Positions 27,339 to 35,459 of a stretch of DNA of 64,000 nt are shown in pieces; within the stretch, counting starts at the first letter, position 1, and every line of letters starts with the position of its first letter. The translations under genes and the position numbers were made by a program. This DNA is from Ramlibacter algicola (GTDB lineage: Bacteria > Pseudomonadota > Gammaproteobacteria > Burkholderiales > Burkholderiaceae_C): contig NZ_JAEDAO010000001.1 of NCBI RefSeq assembly GCF_016641735.1, positions 3,100,001-3,164,000 on the forward strand. Direction: 5' to 3'. A model generated the notes under the pieces. That model was given only the letters and a program-made list of their open reading frames with translations, did not search any database and had not been told where the DNA came from.

Positions 27339-28288
27339 GCGCGGCCCCTCGCCTGCTCCAGCACGGCGGCGATGGTGCGCTCGGCCAATGGCAACTTGAA
27401 GGCGTTCTGCTCGGTAGGTCGCGCACCATTGAACAGCGCATCCGCAACCGCTTTCGATCCGCGCGGCAGCAGCGCATCGGCCGCCTCCACACGCCACGGC
27501 TTGTGCGCGACACCGCCGAGGGCGACGCGCCCGGTGCCGTCCTTCTGCACGATCGCGGCCACGCTCACCAGCGCGAACGCATACGAGGCACGGTCGCGCA
27601 CCTTGCGATAGAGATGCCGCCCGCCGACCGGCTCGGGCAGCGTGACAGCCGTGATCAACTCGCCGGGTTCCAGCGCCGTCTCGATGTGCGGCGTGCTGCC
27701 CGGCAGCTTGTGGAAATCGGCGATCGGGATCACGCGCATGCGGCCCGCCGCGTTCACTGCCTCAACGCTGGCGTCGAGCGCCCGCATCGCGACGGCCATG
27801 TCGCTCGGGTGCGTCGCGATGCAGGCATCGCTGGAGCCGACCACCGCGTGCTGGCGGCTGAAGCCGCCGATCGCCGAGCAGCCGCTGCCCGGCACGCGCT
27901 TGTTGCACGGCATGTTGGTGTCGTAGAAGTAGGGGCAGCGCGTGCGCTGCAGCAGGTTGCCGCCGGTGGTGGCCATGTTGCGCAGCTGGCCCGAAGCGCC
28001 GGCCACCAGCGCGCGGGCGAGCACGCCGTAGTCCTTGCGCACGCGCGCGTCGGTCGCGAGGTCGGCGTTGCGCACCAGCGCGCCGATGCGCAGCCCGCCG
28101 TCGGGCGTGCGCTCGATCTTGTCGAGGCCGACGCCGTTGATGTCGACCAGGTGCACGGGCGCCTCGATCTGCAGCTTCATCAGGTCCAGCAGGTTGGTGC
28201 CGCCGGCGACGAACTTCGCGCCCGGCTTCGTTGCCGCGGCGGCGGCCTGCGCCGGCGTGGCGGCGCGCTCGTAGCTGAACGCCTTCAT
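27335..28288 (-). CDS. paoB: aldehyde oxidoreductase FAD-binding subunit (PaoB/YagS-like)
   Basis: 317 residues. The FAD-binding [11 protein letters not shown] is near the N-terminus. The segment [21 protein letters not shown] carries the extra cysteines that bind the additional 4Fe-4S cluster found in PaoB and its relatives but not in classical xanthine dehydrogenase. The start at 28288 (MKAFSYERA) overlaps the 2Fe-2S subunit stop by 4 bp. It passes electrons from the Mo subunit to the acceptor. Confidence 0.93.
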   Translation of the reverse strand: MKAFSYERAATPAQAAAAATKPGAKFVAGGTNLLDLMKLQIEAPVHLVDINGVGLDKIERTPDGGLRIGALVRNADLATDARVRKDYGVLARALVAGASGQLRNMATTGGNLLQRTRCPYFYDTNMPCNKRVPGSGCSAIGGFSRQHAVVGSSDACIATHPSDMAVAMRALDASVEAVNAAGRMRVIPIADFHKLPGSTPHIETALEPGELITAVTLPEPVGGRHLYRKVRDRASYAFALVSVAAIVQKDGTGRVALGGVAHKPWRVEAADALLPRGSKAVADALFNGARPTEQNAFKLPLAERTIAAVLEQARGRA

Positions 28289-28926
28289 GCCTTCGCTCCC
28301 GCGACCTCGCCGATCGCTTCGGCGATGTTCGAGTACGCGCCGCACCGGCAGAGGTTGCCGCTCATGCGCTCACGCAACTCGGCGGCCGACAGCAGCGGCT
28401 TGGCGACGATGTCTTCGGCCGCATGACTGGGCACGCCGCGCTTGACCTCGTCCAGCATGCCGACCGCCGAGCAGATCTGTCCCGGCGTGCAGTAGCCGCA
28501 CTGGAAGCCGTCGTGCTTCACGAACGCAGCCTGCAGGGCATGCGGCCTGGCCGGCGTGCCCAGGCCCTCGATCGTCGTCACCTTCGCGCCTTCGTTCATC
28601 ACCGCCAGCGTGAGGCACGAGACGACGCGGCGGCCGTCCACCAGGACCGTGCAGGCCCCGCACTGGCCTTGGTCGCAGCCCTTCTTGGTGCCCGTCAGGT
28701 GCATGTGCTCGCGCAGTGCGTCGAGCAGCGTGGTGCGCGTGTCCAGCTCGAGCGTGCGGGCAGTGCCGTTCACGTCCAGCGTGACGCGCGCGGTGGACAG
28801 TGGCGGCTCCTGCAGCTGCGGTACGCCTTGCGCGGCCGAGCCGGCGGGCACGCCCACCGCGGCCGTGGCCGCGCTGGCGAGCAGGAGGTTGCGCCTGCTG
28901 ATGGACAGGTCGTCGTTGGAATCCAT
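28285..28926 (-). CDS. paoA: aldehyde oxidoreductase 2Fe-2S subunit with Tat signal (PaoA/YagT-like)
   Basis: 213 residues. A twin-arginine signal ([18 protein letters not shown]) is followed by a plant-type ferredoxin domain with [21 protein letters not shown] and a helical domain with [10 protein letters not shown] and CRCGAYSNI, giving the two 2Fe-2S clusters of the family. It is the first gene of the paoABC-like operon; the complex is exported folded to the periplasm through this subunit's signal, as in E. coli PaoABC. The likely role is detoxifying or using aldehydes, including aromatic ones. It is divergent from a small tautomerase gene. Confidence 0.95.
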   Translation of the reverse strand: MDSNDDLSISRRNLLLASAATAAVGVPAGSAAQGVPQLQEPPLSTARVTLDVNGTARTLELDTRTTLLDALREHMHLTGTKKGCDQGQCGACTVLVDGRRVVSCLTLAVMNEGAKVTTIEGLGTPARPHALQAAFVKHDGFQCGYCTPGQICSAVGMLDEVKRGVPSHAAEDIVAKPLLSAAELRERMSGNLCRCGAYSNIAEAIGEVAGAKA

Positions 28927-29089
28927 GGGGGTCCTCGCGCTTCTGAGCGCGAAACGGGCAAGCTTGAACGCGACGGCGGGGCCGGCCTGTAGGCATCGGC
29001 CGGGGAAGGGCGTCGGCGCCGCGGGGCGCTGCGTCGGCTCGACAGCCGGAGCCCGGCATGGGATGCTGCGCGCCCCAGCAGGAGGTTCC

Positions 29090-29320
29090 ATGCCCCACGT
29101 CGTCGTCAAGCTCTGGCCGGGCCGGAGCGAGCAGCAGAAGGCCGATCTCGCGCGCGACATCGTTGCGGCGCTGCAGAAGAACTGCGGTTCCACCGAGGAC
29201 TCCATCTCGGTCGCGATCGAGGAGGTCGCGTCTGCCGAGTGGATGCAGCAGGTCTACAAACCGGAGATCGCCCCCGCGATGGACCGGCTGTACAAGAAGC
29301 CCGGCTACGGGCCGTCCTGA
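29090..29320 (+). CDS. 4-oxalocrotonate tautomerase family protein
   Basis: 76 residues. After removal of Met the N-terminal residue is Pro (PHVVVKLWPGRSEQQKADLA), the catalytic base of the 4-OT superfamily. SISVAIEEVASAEWMQQVY covers the usual second strand. An AGGAGG ribosome site precedes the start. It could tautomerise an oxo-acid in aromatic breakdown, but its neighbours (GIY-YIG protein, paoABC) do not show which. Confidence 0.88.
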   Translation: MPHVVVKLWPGRSEQQKADLARDIVAALQKNCGSTEDSISVAIEEVASAEWMQQVYKPEIAPAMDRLYKKPGYGPS

Positions 29321-29351
29321 ACGAGCCGCCTCGCCCGCGACAATGCGGGCC

Positions 29352-29633
29352 ATGGACGAACCGCGCGCGCAAGCCGACCTGCCCTACTGGCTCTACCTGC
29401 TCGAGTGCGAGGGCGGCGTGTACTACGCCGGCATCGCGCGCGACGTGGAGCAGCGCTTCTTCCAGCACCTCTGGGGCACCGGCGCGAAGTTCACGCGGGC
29501 GCGGCCGCCGCTGCGCGTTCTCGCGGCCCGCGAGTACCCGAACAAGGGGGACGCGTTGCGCGCGGAACTGCGCCTGAAGGCGCTGCCGCGCGCGGACAAG
29601 CTGGCCTTCTTCTCGGCGGTGGCCCATGGCTGA
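29352..29633 (+). CDS. GIY-YIG nuclease family protein (UPF0213/YhbQ-like)
   Basis: 93 residues. YWLYLLECEGGVYYAGIARDVEQRFFQH is the GIY-YIG core; the motif is written here as LYLL...YYAG. The conserved Arg of the next helix (RDVEQRF) and the metal-binding Glu (ALRAELRLKAL) are present. GTGAKFTRARPPLRVL is typical of the YhbQ branch. An in-frame ATG at 29343 is an alternative start. The stop lies 8 bp inside the following pseudouridine-synthase-like gene, suggesting coupling. Confidence 0.88.
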   Translation: MDEPRAQADLPYWLYLLECEGGVYYAGIARDVEQRFFQHLWGTGAKFTRARPPLRVLAAREYPNKGDALRAELRLKALPRADKLAFFSAVAHG

Positions 29634-30345
29634 CGAACCGCAACGCATCGCCAAGGTCGTCGCCGCCCTCGTGCCCTGCTCGCGCCGCGAGGCCGAGCAG
29701 TACGTCGCCGAAGGCTGGGTGCGCGTCGATGGGCAAATCGTCGAGGAACCGCAGGCGCGCGTGCTGCCCGGACAACGCGTCGAGGTCGACCCGAAGGCAA
29801 AGCTGCAACCGCCGATGCCCGCGACGATGCTGCTGCACAAGCCGGCGGGCATTGCCACCGCCGACGCGTTGGCGCTGCTGGCCGCCTCGGCCCACTGGGA
29901 CGGCGACACGTCCGGGATCCGCCGCCTCAAGAGCCATGCGGTCGGCCTGCAGGAGTTGCTGCCCCTGCCCCCCGCCGCCGAAGGCCTGTGCGTCTTCAGC
30001 CAGGACGGGCGCATCGTGCGCAAGCTGCGCGAGGACGCGGCGCTGCTGGAGCAGGAACTGGTCGTGCAGGTCGACGGCACCATCGCGCCGGGTGGCCTGG
30101 AGCGGCTGTCGGGCGGCGGCCTGCTGTTCGAAGGCCAGCGCCTTCCGCCGGCCAAGGTGAGCTGGCAGAGCGAGCAGCGGCTGCGCTTCGCCCTGAAGAA
30201 CATCCGCCCCGAGGTCGTGCCGTGGATGTGCGAGCAGGTCGGGCTGCGCGTGACGTCGCTGCGCCGCATCCGCATCGGCCGCGTGCCGATGGCCGCGCTG
30301 CCGGCCGGACAGTGGCGCTACCTCGCGCCGCAAGAGCGCTTCTAG
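29626..30345 (+). CDS. S4-domain RluF/RsuA-like pseudouridine synthase homologue lacking the catalytic Asp
   Basis: 239 residues. An N-terminal S4 RNA-binding domain (about 5-60, RIAKVVAALVPCSRREAEQYVAEGWVRVDG) is followed by the TMLLHKPAGI strand of the RsuA/RluF group and a C-terminal MCEQVGLRVTSLRRIRIGRV segment. The catalytic block that should read GRLDxxSEGL is LPLPPAAEGL at 112-121, so the essential aspartate is a proline at 115. Everything around it is kept. It is probably an RNA-binding protein without synthase activity, or a family branch with changed chemistry. Confidence 0.85.
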   Translation: MADEPQRIAKVVAALVPCSRREAEQYVAEGWVRVDGQIVEEPQARVLPGQRVEVDPKAKLQPPMPATMLLHKPAGIATADALALLAASAHWDGDTSGIRRLKSHAVGLQELLPLPPAAEGLCVFSQDGRIVRKLREDAALLEQELVVQVDGTIAPGGLERLSGGGLLFEGQRLPPAKVSWQSEQRLRFALKNIRPEVVPWMCEQVGLRVTSLRRIRIGRVPMAALPAGQWRYLAPQERF

Positions 30346-30409
30346 CCGCGGAACTCAGCGTTCCACCGGCAGGACTTGTCGCCGGCCCCGCAGCACTTAT
30401 CTTCCACCC

Positions 30410-31432
30410 ATGACCACTTCCCCCATCCTCCGCCAGTTCGCGCTCGGCCCCGGCGTGTGGCCCACCCTCGACCCGTTCCTGTTCTGCGTGCACCACGTGG
30501 ACCACTACCCGGCCGGCAACGGCAAGTTCGGGCCGAACGCCTCGCTGCAGGGCCGCTCGATCGGCGCTGACTTCAGCGGCAAGGACGGCTGGAGCATGTA
30601 CCACGGCGAGGACGTGCCGGGCTTTCCGGGCCACCCGCACCGAGGCTTCGAGACGGTGACGGTGATGCGCAGCGGCTACGTCGACCACGCCGACTCGCTC
30701 GGCGCCGCCGCGCGCTACGGCCAGGGCGACGTGCAGTGGCTCACCGCGGGCCGCGGCGTCGTGCACTCGGAGACCTTCCCGCTGCTGCGCGAGGACGCGC
30801 CGAACCCGGCCGAGCTGTTCCAGATCTGGCTGAACCTGCCGGGCGCGTCGAAGTTGGCCGACCCCGCGTTCACGATGTTCTGGTCCGGCGACATCCCGGA
30901 GCTGGCGGCGAAGGACGACGCCGGCCGCACGACCCACGTGCGCGTGGTCGCGGGTGCGCTCGACGGCGCAGGTCGGCCGTTGGCGCCGCCGAAGGACTCC
31001 TGGGCCTCGCGCGAGAACGCCGACGTCGCGATCTGGACGATCCGCATGGAGCCCGGTGCGCGCTGGACGCTGCCGCCGTCGCAAGGCGCGGGAACGCGGC
31101 GCGTGCTGTACCTGTTCCGTGGCGCGGGCCAGGTCGCCGGCACGCAGGTGGCCGACGCGACGGGGCTGGAGCTCACGGCGTCCGCGTCCGTGGAGCTGGT
31201 GGCCGGCAGCGAGGGCGCCGAACTCCTGCTGCTGCAGGGCCGTCCGATCGGCGAGCCCGTGGCGCAGCATGGCCCCTTCGTGATGAACACGCAGGAGCAG
31301 GTGATGCAGGCGTTCCGCGACTACCAGCGCACGCAGTTCGGCGGCTGGCCGTGGGACACGCCTGCGCCAGTGCACGGGCCGGAGATCAAGCGCTTCGCGC
31401 GGCACCCGGACGGGCGCGTCGAGACGCCCTGA
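30410..31432 (+). CDS. pirin family protein
   Basis: 340 residues. The metal site of pirins is complete: His75 and His77 (GHPHRGFETV), His119 and Glu121 (GRGVVHSE). The C-terminal cupin (PFVMNTQEQVMQAFRDYQRTQFGGWPW) ends in the usual way. Bacterial pirins are iron cupins, some with quercetinase activity; no specific role is visible. It starts 64 bp after the S4 protein, and a palindromic repeat follows its stop. Confidence 0.93.
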   Translation: MTTSPILRQFALGPGVWPTLDPFLFCVHHVDHYPAGNGKFGPNASLQGRSIGADFSGKDGWSMYHGEDVPGFPGHPHRGFETVTVMRSGYVDHADSLGAAARYGQGDVQWLTAGRGVVHSETFPLLREDAPNPAELFQIWLNLPGASKLADPAFTMFWSGDIPELAAKDDAGRTTHVRVVAGALDGAGRPLAPPKDSWASRENADVAIWTIRMEPGARWTLPPSQGAGTRRVLYLFRGAGQVAGTQVADATGLELTASASVELVAGSEGAELLLLQGRPIGEPVAQHGPFVMNTQEQVMQAFRDYQRTQFGGWPWDTPAPVHGPEIKRFARHPDGRVETP

Positions 31433-31435
31433 TCC

Positions 31436-31517
31436 GTCATTCCCGCCGAGGCGGGAATCCACCGCTTCCGGCTTCGAATGCATGGAAGCGGTGGGTCCCC
31501 GGCTCCGCGGGGTCGAC
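31436..31517. repeat. paired palindromic repeat, family A
   Basis: The left palindrome ATTCCCGCCGAGGCGGGAAT at 31439-31458 fits exactly the pattern ATTCCC-N8-GGGAAT known as dRS3 in Neisseria. The right half is a CCCCGGCTCCGCGGGGTCGAC element. It lies between pirin and the convergent small gene. Confidence 0.85.
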
Positions 31518-31522
31518 GATTC

Positions 31523-31840
31523 TCAGCGGTCCGGTGCTGGGGGCAACGGCTCCCACCCCAGCAGCTCCGCCAGCCGCGACAGCACCCAGCCGGTTTCCCC
31601 GGCATCGAGCGGCGCCTCGTCGCCCGACAGCGCCTGGGCGATCGCCGACAGCACGTCGCGCTCGCTGCCGCCGGTCTTGAACTGCAGCGTGCCGGCCTGC
31701 TCGGTGAGCATCTGCGCCATGTCCTCGCACAGCTCGTAGCGCTCGCGCACGTGCGCCATCGGTTCGGTGAGGCGGTGGCCGCCGGGGGTGGTGAACAGCA
31801 CCACGAAGGACGGCGGCGGCTGGATCTGGTTGTCGTCCAT
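31523..31840 (-). CDS. conserved hypothetical protein, 105 residues
   Basis: Not recognised. The protein is soluble, with no signal or membrane segment. It opens MDDNQIQPPPSFVVLFTTPGGHRL, has a charged helical centre (MAHVRERYELCEDMAQMLTEQAG) and ends SRLAELLGWEPLPPAPDR. The composition is that of a real protein, and the frame is the only sensible one here. It is divergent from the next small gene across 63 bp. Confidence 0.65.
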   Translation of the reverse strand: MDDNQIQPPPSFVVLFTTPGGHRLTEPMAHVRERYELCEDMAQMLTEQAGTLQFKTGGSERDVLSAIAQALSGDEAPLDAGETGWVLSRLAELLGWEPLPPAPDR

Positions 31841-31903
31841 GGATGCGGGCCAGCGTAGCAGGTGGCGATGCGCCCGCGGCGCGCGATGTAGAGTGGCCGA
31901 TGA

Positions 31904-32314
31904 ATGCCCGACCTGGTCCTCTGCCTGCTGCCCGATGCGTACGAGTTGCGGCTCGACGGCGAGGTCGTGTCGCGTCTCGAAGGCGGCGCTGCCGTCCTCC
32001 TGCCCGCCGCGGGCGACCGGCTGCGCGAAGCGGGCATCGAAATGGCCATCGAGCGCTCGGAGGACTGGTTGATGCCGTTCGCGCGCCGGCTGCACTCGCT
32101 CGAGCTGCGCCTCCACGACCCGTGCGGCCGCGCTCGCGCGCTGTCCGGTGTGGACGGGGGCCTCACGGTCGAGCAGGTCGAAGCCGAGTTCTCCCGCATG
32201 CATGAGGCCGTGGCACGCGGCCAGGCCAGCGACCCCGAGCGGGTCGCCGACGTGGTCCTGTTGCGTGAGCTGGCCCACCATGGCGCCCTGTCGCGCATCG
32301 TGTCGCAGCCGTAG
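31904..32314 (+). CDS. hypothetical protein, 136 residues
   Basis: Not recognised. It begins MPDLVLCLLPDAYELRLDGEVVSRLEGG and contains a long helical, charged second half with VEQVEAEFSRMHEAVARGQASDPERVADVVLLREL. There is no signal peptide or membrane segment. It precedes ygiD by 42 bp on the same strand and may share its transcript. Confidence 0.6.
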   Translation: MPDLVLCLLPDAYELRLDGEVVSRLEGGAAVLLPAAGDRLREAGIEMAIERSEDWLMPFARRLHSLELRLHDPCGRARALSGVDGGLTVEQVEAEFSRMHEAVARGQASDPERVADVVLLRELAHHGALSRIVSQP

Positions 32315-32356
32315 ACTGGCCAGCGCCGCCAGCACGATCGGCACGAGGGGTTCGCC

Positions 32357-33238
32357 ATGGAAGCCACGACGCAAGCGACACCGCTGCGCATGCCTGCCGC
32401 CTTCATCGGCCACGGCAGCCCGATGAACACGCTGGAGCGCAACCGCTTCACGGAAGCCTGGCGCGACCTGGGCCGGCGCCTCCCGCGGCCGCGCGCGATC
32501 CTGTGCATCTCCGCGCACTGGTTCATCAAGGCCACCGCCGTGACGGCCATGGAACGGCCGCGCGTCATCCACGACTTCTACGGCTTCCCTCGCGAACTGT
32601 TCGAGTTCGACTACCCGGCCCCGGGCGCGCCGGACGTGGCGCGCGAGATCGAGGGGCTGCTCGGCACCAAGCACGTGGTGCTGGACCAGGAGAGCTGGGG
32701 CCTGGACCACGGCACATGGTCCGTGCTCGCGCACGTCGCCCCCGATGCCGACATCCCCGTCGTGCAACTCTCGCTGCATGCGGAGGAGCCGCCCGAGCGG
32801 CACGTCGAGATCGGGCGCGCCCTGGCGCCGCTGCGCGAACGCGGCGTGTTCATCGTCGGCAGCGGCAACGTCGTGCACAACCTGCGGCGGATGGACCGGC
32901 GCCATCCGGAAGGCGCGTTCGACTGGGCCGAGCGGTTCGATGCGGAAGTCCAGCGCGTGATGGCCATCGACCCCGCCGCGCTGGTCGACGCGCCGCGGCA
33001 TCCGGACTACGCCATGAGCGCACCCACGCCCGAGCACTTCATGCCGCTCTACTACTTCGCGGGCCTCTGCGCGCAGGCGGGCGAGACGTCGCACCCCTTC
33101 GTGACCGGCGGCGCCATGGGGTCGCTGACGATGACCAGCTTCACCACGGGCCTGGACTGGCGGGCGCCGCTGGTGGACGGCAGCGGCGAAGGCGTGACCC
33201 TGCCTGCGTCGACACCGGCGGACCAGACCAACCTGTAG
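32357..33238 (+). CDS. ygiD: 4,5-DOPA dioxygenase extradiol-like protein (YgiD)
   Basis: 293 residues. IGHGSPMN (His19), ISAHW (His54), HDFYGFPRELFEFDYPAPG and WGLDHGTWSVL (His118) are the signature segments of the class III extradiol dioxygenase branch that includes YgiD and plant DODA, with the metal held by histidines. It cleaves catechol rings such as DOPA in characterised relatives; the physiological substrate in bacteria is unclear. ATG 32357 is followed by a second ATG at 32390 (MPAAFIGHG) that is also a usable start. Confidence 0.92.
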   Translation: MEATTQATPLRMPAAFIGHGSPMNTLERNRFTEAWRDLGRRLPRPRAILCISAHWFIKATAVTAMERPRVIHDFYGFPRELFEFDYPAPGAPDVAREIEGLLGTKHVVLDQESWGLDHGTWSVLAHVAPDADIPVVQLSLHAEEPPERHVEIGRALAPLRERGVFIVGSGNVVHNLRRMDRRHPEGAFDWAERFDAEVQRVMAIDPAALVDAPRHPDYAMSAPTPEHFMPLYYFAGLCAQAGETSHPFVTGGAMGSLTMTSFTTGLDWRAPLVDGSGEGVTLPASTPADQTNL

Positions 33239-33244
33239 CCCGCG

Positions 33245-33284
33245 CTTGAACGAAAGGGCTGCGCGGGCAGCCGCTGCGTTCAAG
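33245..33284. repeat. nested inverted repeat after ygiD
   Basis: Outer arms CTTGAACG and CGTTCAAG are perfectly complementary. Inside them GGCTGC-GCGG-GCAGCC forms a second perfect hairpin, both on the same centre. It begins 6 bp after the ygiD stop, so it can act as a transcription-ending or mRNA 3'-protecting structure, but no T-run follows. Its first 17 bp recur with one change at 43751-43767. Confidence 0.75.
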
Positions 33285-33345
33285 ACCCGCGCGCCCGCGC
33301 GGCGGAGACTCCTGGGCATCGAATCCCCACCCCAGGAGCACACCC

Positions 33346-34164
33346 ATGACGACCTTCGCCACCCGCATCCGCCCCTTCGTGCAGGCCGAACTCGACGCGG
33401 CCGTCGCCGCCGAAGCCCGCGGCCAGTTCGACACCGCCTTCCGCCACCTCGAGCGCGCGCACGTGCTCGGCCAGCCCGCCACCATCGAGCACGTGCGGGT
33501 GCACTGGCGCATGGCCCGCTTCGCCGTCCGCCACGGCCTCGGGCAGGAAACATTCGGCCAGGGCTGGCGCCTCGTCGGCGCCGCGCTGCTCACTGCGATC
33601 GGCTTCGTGCCCCGCGGCAACACCGGCGGCGCCGACGTGCCGGGCTGGAAGCCGATGCCGATCGCGCCGGACCTGCAACAGGCGCTCGAAGCCGCGGGTG
33701 GCGGGGCACCGCGCCACGGCTGGCGCGACGCCGCTGCGGCGGCGATCGCCGGTGTCGTCGCGGCGACCGCCCTCGCCGTTGCGGGCTGCGCGACGCCCAA
33801 GGACCTGGACCTCGCGCTCGACAAGCCGACGAAGGCCGGCACCTACCGCGTGGCGCTCGTGCCGCCCGCGCAGGCGCCCGCGATCAACCAGATGCACAGC
33901 TGGACCGTCAAGCTCGCGACGCCGCAGGGGCAGCCGGTGCACGGCGCCACCTTCGCGGTGGACGGCGGCATGCCGCAGCACGGCCACGGCCTGCCGACCA
34001 AGCCGCGCGTGACGCGCGAACTCGCCGACGGCACCTACCAGCTCGAGGGCATGAAGTTCAGCATGACGGGCTGGTGGGAAGTGAAGCTGGACATCCGCGG
34101 CCCGCAAGGCGCGGACCAGGTCACGTTCAACACCGTCGTGAACCCGCCCACGGTGCGGCAATGA
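33346..34164 (+). CDS. fusion of DUF3703 domain, membrane helix and YtkA/FixH-like domain
   Basis: 272 residues. Residues 1-115 (TTFATRIRPFVQAELDAAVAAEARGQFDTAFRHLERAHVLGQP onward) match DUF3703, normally a complete cytoplasmic protein of about 110-120 residues. A hydrophobic segment (about 128-148, ending VAGCATP, a lipobox-like sequence) follows. The C-terminal 120 residues are a YtkA/FixH-like beta domain (MHSWTVKLATPQGQPVHGATFAVDGGMPQHGHGLPT). This gives a cytoplasmic N-domain joined to a periplasmic domain with a His/Met-rich, possibly metal-binding face. The stop overlaps the di-haem peroxidase start. Confidence 0.78.
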   Translation: MTTFATRIRPFVQAELDAAVAAEARGQFDTAFRHLERAHVLGQPATIEHVRVHWRMARFAVRHGLGQETFGQGWRLVGAALLTAIGFVPRGNTGGADVPGWKPMPIAPDLQQALEAAGGGAPRHGWRDAAAAAIAGVVAATALAVAGCATPKDLDLALDKPTKAGTYRVALVPPAQAPAINQMHSWTVKLATPQGQPVHGATFAVDGGMPQHGHGLPTKPRVTRELADGTYQLEGMKFSMTGWWEVKLDIRGPQGADQVTFNTVVNPPTVRQ

Positions 34165-35459
34165 ACCGCGCCGCGTTCACCGTGCGCCTGCCTTGGGCCG
34201 CCAGGGTGCTCGCCCTCCTCGCTGCCCTCGTCGTGACGGCGGTCGCGGCGCAATCGGCAGGCAGTGCCGCAATGCGCGATCGCTGGAACGCCGAGGAGGT
34301 GGCGCTGCTCGCGTCGATGCGGCTGAAGGAAGCGGGGCCGCGCCGCACCGATACGTCCAACGCCTACGAGCAGCGCACGGACGCCGCCGCGTTCGGCCGC
34401 GCGCTGTTCGAGGACACGCGCCTGAGCCGCAACGGCCAGGTGTCGTGCGCCAGCTGCCACTCGGCCGACAAGCAGTTCCAGGACGGGCGCCCGCTCGGCC
34501 AGGGCGTCGGCACCGGCAAGCGGCGCACGATGCCGGTGGCCGGCGCGATGCACTCGCCCTTCCTGTTCTGGGACGGGCGCAAGGACAGCGCGTGGTCGCA
34601 GGCGCTCGGCCCGCTGGAAGACGCCGCCGAGCACGGCGGCAACCGCGTGCGCTTCGTGCGCCTGGTGCAGGAGCAATACCGCGCGCAGTACCAGCAGGTG
34701 TTCGGTCCCCTGCCCGACCTGGCCGCGTTGCCGGCCGATGCGTCCCCCAACGGCACCGACGCCGAACGCGCCGCCTGGAATGCGCTGGCACCCGGGAAGC
34801 GCGACGCCGTGAACCGCGTGTTCGCCAACATGGGCAAGTCGATCGCGGCCTTCGAACGCACGATCTCGGTCGGCGAGTCGCGCTTCGACCGGTACGCGCA
34901 GGCGACGGTCAGCGGCGATGCGCGCGCGCAGGACGTGCTGTCGCAGCAGGAGGTGCGCGGGCTGCGGCTGTTCCTCGGCAAGGGCCAGTGCGTCACCTGC
35001 CACAACGGCCCGTTGATGACGGACCACGCCTTCCACAACACGGGCGTTCCGCCGCTCGATCGCGCGAAGCCGGATCGCGGCCGCGCCGACGGGGTGAAGA
35101 AGCTGCTGGCCGACGAGTTCAACTGCCTGGGACGCTACAGCGATGCGAAGCCGGGGCAATGCGGCGAGCTGCAGTTCCTCGCGGCCGACGATGCGGCGCA
35201 GCTGGCGGCCTTCCGCACGCCGAGCCTGCGCAACGTCGCCGAGCGCGCGCCGTACATGCACGCGGGGCAGTTCGCCTCGCTGCGTGAAGTGGTGCAGCAC
35301 TACGCGGAGTCGCCGAAGGCGGTGCTGGGCCACAGCGAACTCGCGCGGCCCGGCGAGCAGCACGCCGAGCGGCGGCCGATTCAGCTGTCGCCGGCGGATG
35401 TGGCCGACCTGGCGGCCTTCCTCCAGACGCTGACGGGTCCTGTCGTCGTGGCTCGCTGA
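34161..35459 (+). CDS. di-haem cytochrome c peroxidase/MauG family protein
   Basis: 432 residues. The signal peptide is about 1-31. Two haem c sites are CASCH at 96-100 and CVTCH at 277-281. AFRTPSLRNVAERAPYMHAGQFASLREVVQHYAES is the typical C-terminal region with the distal Met/His ligand. It is periplasmic, reducing peroxide or oxidising a protein or small-molecule partner. ATGA overlap couples it to the DUF3703/YtkA fusion, whose periplasmic domain could supply or bind metal or copper; that link is inference. The last 79 bp overlap the convergent AraC gene. Confidence 0.92.
   Translation: MNRAAFTVRLPWAARVLALLAALVVTAVAAQSAGSAAMRDRWNAEEVALLASMRLKEAGPRRTDTSNAYEQRTDAAAFGRALFEDTRLSRNGQVSCASCHSADKQFQDGRPLGQGVGTGKRRTMPVAGAMHSPFLFWDGRKDSAWSQALGPLEDAAEHGGNRVRFVRLVQEQYRAQYQQVFGPLPDLAALPADASPNGTDAERAAWNALAPGKRDAVNRVFANMGKSIAAFERTISVGESRFDRYAQATVSGDARAQDVLSQQEVRGLRLFLGKGQCVTCHNGPLMTDHAFHNTGVPPLDRAKPDRGRADGVKKLLADEFNCLGRYSDAKPGQCGELQFLAADDAAQLAAFRTPSLRNVAERAPYMHAGQFASLREVVQHYAESPKAVLGHSELARPGEQHAERRPIQLSPADVADLAAFLQTLTGPVVVAR

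Noticed and set aside
24843..27611. 922-codon plus-strand open frame
   Set aside because: Antisense shadow of the molybdenum subunit gene with His/Arg/Ala-rich composition.
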